A stretch of DNA of 6,548 nt. Source: Candidatus Electrothrix marina (lineage in GTDB: Bacteria > Desulfobacterota > Desulfobulbia > Desulfobulbales > Desulfobulbaceae). The notes under the pieces were generated by a model. The model did not search any database, was not told the DNA's origin, and saw only the letters and a program-made list of their open reading frames with translations. Shown piece by piece: positions 3,909 to 6,548 of this stretch. The DNA lies in NCBI GenBank assembly GCA_004028495.1, contig MTKS01000087.1:1-6548 (forward strand). The letters are read 5' to 3'. The position numbers and the translations under genes are program-made. How positions within the stretch are numbered: position 1 is the first letter of the stretch; every line of letters starts with the position of its first letter.

Positions 3909-6548
3909 TTACTCTGCTGTAAGCTGATGCAATTCAACCCGTCGATTCATGGCCCGTCCCTCTGGAGTTTCATTATCAGCAATGGGATTCTCCTGACCAT
4001 ATCCCTTGCTGACTAGAAGGTCTGCCGCTATTCCTTGTTTTATCAGAAAATTACGCACTGTCTTAGCCCGTTGCTCGGATATCTGCTGATTCCTTTTGGG
4101 GCTGCCCATGCTGTCGGTATAACCGGCAACCTCGAAGTGCTGACCAGAAGCATGTTTTTTCAGCAGGCCCGCAGTTGTTTGCAGGGTGGCTGCCGCCTTT
4201 TCAGTCAGCTCGGCCGTACCCACAGTAAAATTCACGCCGGAGAGAATAATGGTTGCATCAACATTACCGTCATGATCATTATCCAAGCCTGCTGATTCCT
4301 GGACCTCCTGCTGCACAGGCGGTGTCTCAGCTTCTTCAGCCTGTTCTTCCTGTTGAACCGGCGGGGCGACCTGCTCCTGCTCAGTCGGGTTGTCAGCCGG
4401 TGCTTCTTCCTGCTCTGCCGGGACCTGTTGCGCTGTATCCTGTTGAACGGGAGCCTGCTGCTCCGCATTGTCTTGAGGAACCTGGGGATTTTGAGGAACC
4501 TCAGCCGGTATCGCCTCCAGTACAGTTTGTTGTGCAGCCTGTTGCGCGTTCTGTCGGTTCAGCTGTTCTTTTAAACGGGCTATTTCTTCTTCCAGCTCTT
4601 TGATTTTTTCCTGTAAAGCGGTGAGTTCTTCTTTTGAGGTTGCCAGCTCGGCAGTCACTTGCTCTGCGGCCTTCTGTGCCTCTTCCGCCTGCGCAGCTGT
4701 TGCTGTCTGTTCTTCCAAGGTTGTCTTGGCCTGGGCAAGGGCTTCGGTTTCGGCAGTCAGAGCCTGTTCTTTTTCCGCCAGGCTTGCCTTCAGGGTATTG
4801 AGTTCTTCCTCAAGAGCAGCTGTTTTACTCTCTGTTCCTTCCTGGGCCGCAGTTAATTCAGCAAGTTGTGTTTGCGTCGCCGCAAGTTCGGCAGCCAATT
4901 TTTCTTTTTCTTCCCCGGCAGCAGTTAATTTTGCTATTTCGGCCTTGGCTTTTTCCAGTTCTTCCGATAAAGCGGCCGTTTTTTCCTCAGTTGCTGCTGA
5001 TTGGTGTTCGATTGCCTGAAGTTCTGTGAGCTTGGCTTCCAGGGCGGCTGTTTTTTGTTGCTCTGTGCTCAGCTGCTCAGCTTGCGTGGCTGCTTCAGCC
5101 AATTTTGCTTCCATGTCCGCAATATTCTCTTGGGCCACAGTGATCTTTGCTGCTTCCTGCCGGAGTTCCGCGACCTGCGCTTCCAGAGCGGCAGCCTTTT
5201 CCTGCTCGGCAGTCAGTTGCTCCGCTTGGGTTTGTGTTCGGGCCAGCTCCGCCTCCAGAGTTGCAACTTTTTTCTGGATGGCGTTGAATTCCTCAACTGT
5301 GGCGGGCAGCTCGATAAGTTGGTTTTCCAACGCGGCTATTTTTTCCTGATCGGCTGTCAGTTGGGTTTGCAGGCCCTGTGTATTTGCCAGCTCCGCTTCC
5401 AGGGTCGCAACCTGTTCCTGCGCACCCTGGATCTGCTCCTGCAAGGGGAGAAGATCCGTAACCTGTGCTTCCAAAGCAGCAGCTTTTTCCTGTACGGCAG
5501 TCAGGGCAGCTTTCTCTTCAGCGAGCTGTGCTTCCAAGGTTTCGACCTTTTCCCGGGCAGCGGTCACGGCGGCCTTTGCCTCATCAGCAGCAGTTGTTGC
5601 AGCGGCTAATTCCTCAGTTTTTGTTTTCAACTGCTGAGCGATTTCGACTTGTTCGGTCTTTGCTGTTGCAAGTTCAGCAGCAGTGCTCTCCTGTTGCTGT
5701 GTCAGCTCATCGTTCCTGGTCTTCTGTTCGGCAAGCTCTGCTGTCAACCGCTCGACCTCGGCCCGGATCACGGTCAGCTCTTCATCCTTGCCGACCAGAC
5801 TTTGTTGCAGCCCCTGCTCCTTTTCCCGGGCAGCAGCAAGGTTTGTTTCCGCAGTCTTCAGAGCGGCTTTGGTTCCGGCAAGTTCGCTGTTTAATTTTTC
5901 GATTGCGGCCTTTGCCTCGGCCAGCTCCTGACGCAGCTTTTCAGCTTCCTTGTTTCGAACAACCGCTGATTCGGTGAGCCCGGCAACCTGATTCACCAGC
6001 TCTTTGCCATGAGCGGAATTTTCCTCCAGTTCCTCCTGGGCGGCGGCAAGTTGTTGCTGTTGTTCCTCAAGCTGTTTTTGCAGAGCAGCAATCTGTTGCT
6101 GAGAAGGGGCCAGCAGGCGTTCTTTTTCTTTGCCGTACTGCAGCAGGGCCTCGATCTTCAGCCGGGATTTTTTTTCAGCGTCCTGGAGGACTGTCAGCCC
6201 GGATGCTGCTTCAGTAAGAAGCTCTTTTTGTCGCCTCAGTTCCTGTTCTTTTTCTGCAAGTCGGGCAGTGAGTCGGGCAATATTATTATGGAGCGCCAGT
6301 TTTTCTTTTTCAAGCTCGGCCTGATTCAGGGTCTTCTGTGCTTCGATGACCTCGGAAAGCTCGTCCACTTTTCCGGTCAGACTTTCCTTTTCAGCCGTCA
6401 GTTTTTCCAGCTGAGCCCGGGCCTCTGTTAATGTCGCTTCCTGGCCGGTATAGGCGATTTGTTTTTCCCTCTGTTCGCGACCGGCTTTTTGGAGCTGTTC
6501 TTTCAGGGTTGCAAGTTCTTCCTGTTGGGTCGTCCCTGTTGCGCTTAA
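3909..6548 (-). CDS. OmpA-domain protein with a very long coiled coil (5' end outside the window)
   Basis: 879 residues are visible, ending at TAA 3909-3911. The frame is open to the right edge, so the start and any signal peptide are unseen; the GTG at 6366-6368 is internal, because coiled-coil sequence continues 60 codons upstream of it. Residues 1-662 are an uninterrupted Ala/Glu/Gln/Lys/Leu-rich coiled coil. Residues 663-754 are a flexible Pro/Gln/Glu linker with three PVQQ motifs. DNDHDGNVD at 756-764 is an Asp-rich, possibly calcium-binding loop. Residues 765-879 form an OmpA C-terminal domain: GYTDSMGS, NQQISEQRAKTV, KGYGQENPIADNETPEGRAM and NRRVEL. Asp812 and Arg827 correspond in spacing to the E. 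coli OmpA residues that contact diaminopimelate (Asp271, Arg286). This implies non-covalent binding to peptidoglycan in the periplasm. The coil's partner is unknown. The N-terminal part alone could be mistaken for an SMC or myosin-like protein. Confidence 0.9.
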   Translation of the reverse strand, partial: LSATGTTQQEELATLKEQLQKAGREQREKQIAYTGQEATLTEARAQLEKLTAEKESLTGKVDELSEVIEAQKTLNQAELEKEKLALHNNIARLTARLAEKEQELRRQKELLTEAASGLTVLQDAEKKSRLKIEALLQYGKEKERLLAPSQQQIAALQKQLEEQQQQLAAAQEELEENSAHGKELVNQVAGLTESAVVRNKEAEKLRQELAEAKAAIEKLNSELAGTKAALKTAETNLAAAREKEQGLQQSLVGKDEELTVIRAEVERLTAELAEQKTRNDELTQQQESTAAELATAKTEQVEIAQQLKTKTEELAAATTAADEAKAAVTAAREKVETLEAQLAEEKAALTAVQEKAAALEAQVTDLLPLQEQIQGAQEQVATLEAELANTQGLQTQLTADQEKIAALENQLIELPATVEEFNAIQKKVATLEAELARTQTQAEQLTAEQEKAAALEAQVAELRQEAAKITVAQENIADMEAKLAEAATQAEQLSTEQQKTAALEAKLTELQAIEHQSAATEEKTAALSEELEKAKAEIAKLTAAGEEKEKLAAELAATQTQLAELTAAQEGTESKTAALEEELNTLKASLAEKEQALTAETEALAQAKTTLEEQTATAAQAEEAQKAAEQVTAELATSKEELTALQEKIKELEEEIARLKEQLNRQNAQQAAQQTVLEAIPAEVPQNPQVPQDNAEQQAPVQQDTAQQVPAEQEEAPADNPTEQEQVAPPVQQEEQAEEAETPPVQQEVQESAGLDNDHDGNVDATIILSGVNFTVGTAELTEKAAATLQTTAGLLKKHASGQHFEVAGYTDSMGSPKRNQQISEQRAKTVRNFLIKQGIAADLLVSKGYGQENPIADNETPEGRAMNRRVELHQLTAE
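4842..5489 (-). repeat. Nine tandem 72-bp units encoding a 24-residue coiled-coil repeat
   Basis: Read on the minus strand, units start at 5489, 5417, 5345, 5273, 5201, 5129, 5057, 4985 and 4913, each exactly 72 bases with no gap. Most open with E/Q-K-x-A-x-L-E-A-x-L (for example EKAAALEAQV, KKVATLEAELA, QKTAALEAKL) and several end in QLTAxQ. A related 21-residue unit precedes them (5490-5552, EKVETLEAQL) and a looser one follows (about 4758-4829, SKTAALEEEL). At DNA level the units have diverged, but 26-base copies at 5242-5267 and 5386-5411, exactly two units apart, differ at only three positions, all at codon third bases. Confidence 0.85.

Noticed and set aside
4253..4603. Plus-strand open frame of 116 codons rich in Pro and Val
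   Set aside because: It is antisense to the Pro/Gln/Glu linker and the start of the OmpA domain, whose motifs on the minus strand are unmistakable.
5001..5609. Plus-strand open frame of 202 codons (Cys/Leu/Phe-rich)
   Set aside because: It lies entirely opposite the coiled-coil gene. Its composition is the antisense image of Gln/Glu/Ala/Lys codons, and other plus-strand frames in the region look the same.
6366..6368. GTG as the start of the OmpA coiled-coil gene
   Set aside because: The same frame stays open to the window edge with the same coiled-coil composition (for example EARAQLEKLTAEKESLTGK), so the real start is outside.
4563..6548. SMC, kinesin or myosin-like protein
   Set aside because: That similarity would come only from coiled-coil composition. 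No ATPase head is visible, and the C-terminus is a clear OmpA domain.

Overview
The window (6548 bases, roughly half G+C by eye) is bacterial, and every credible gene lies on the minus strand, so transcription runs from right to left. I could see no rRNA, tRNA, CRISPR array, insertion sequence or attachment site. The organism is probably Gram-negative: the rightmost gene carries an OmpA-type peptidoglycan-binding domain. The style of the genes (a large SNF2 helicase with a long helical N-terminus, a membrane/TPR protein, an OmpA coiled-coil protein) fits a sulfate-reducing or Desulfobulbales-like lineage. That placement is a weak impression, not a demonstration.

Right part (3909-6548): the 3' part of a very long coiled-coil protein, open to the window edge, so its true start and any signal peptide lie outside. 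About 660 visible residues of coiled coil are followed by a Pro/Gln/Glu-rich linker, an Asp-rich loop and a C-terminal OmpA domain. Inside the coil is a previously unremarked regular structure: nine consecutive 24-residue (72-base) units at 4842-5489. A strong hairpin terminator at 3801-3836 closes this transcript.

Middle (2960-3785): what looks like the decayed remains of one gene for a membrane protein with a TPR-like C-terminus. It has a short membrane fragment (3384-3686) and a TPR-like fragment (2960-3433) in different, overlapping frames, and an in-frame TGA upstream. The N-terminal half expected of the family is missing.

Left part (1-2793): the N-terminal, non-catalytic part of a large SNF2-family helicase. 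The reading frame ends at 136, but the +1 frame continues without a stop to the window edge with family-like sequence. The gene is therefore either interrupted by a frameshift or affected by a homopolymer error at 140-144. The ATPase core would lie beyond the left edge.

The three loci share a strand, but there is no evidence that they form one functional pathway. A terminator separates the OmpA gene from the rest, and 166 bases separate the remnant from the helicase gene. The most notable items are the 24-residue coiled-coil repeat with its implied length of about 100 nm, and the two independent apparent frameshifts.
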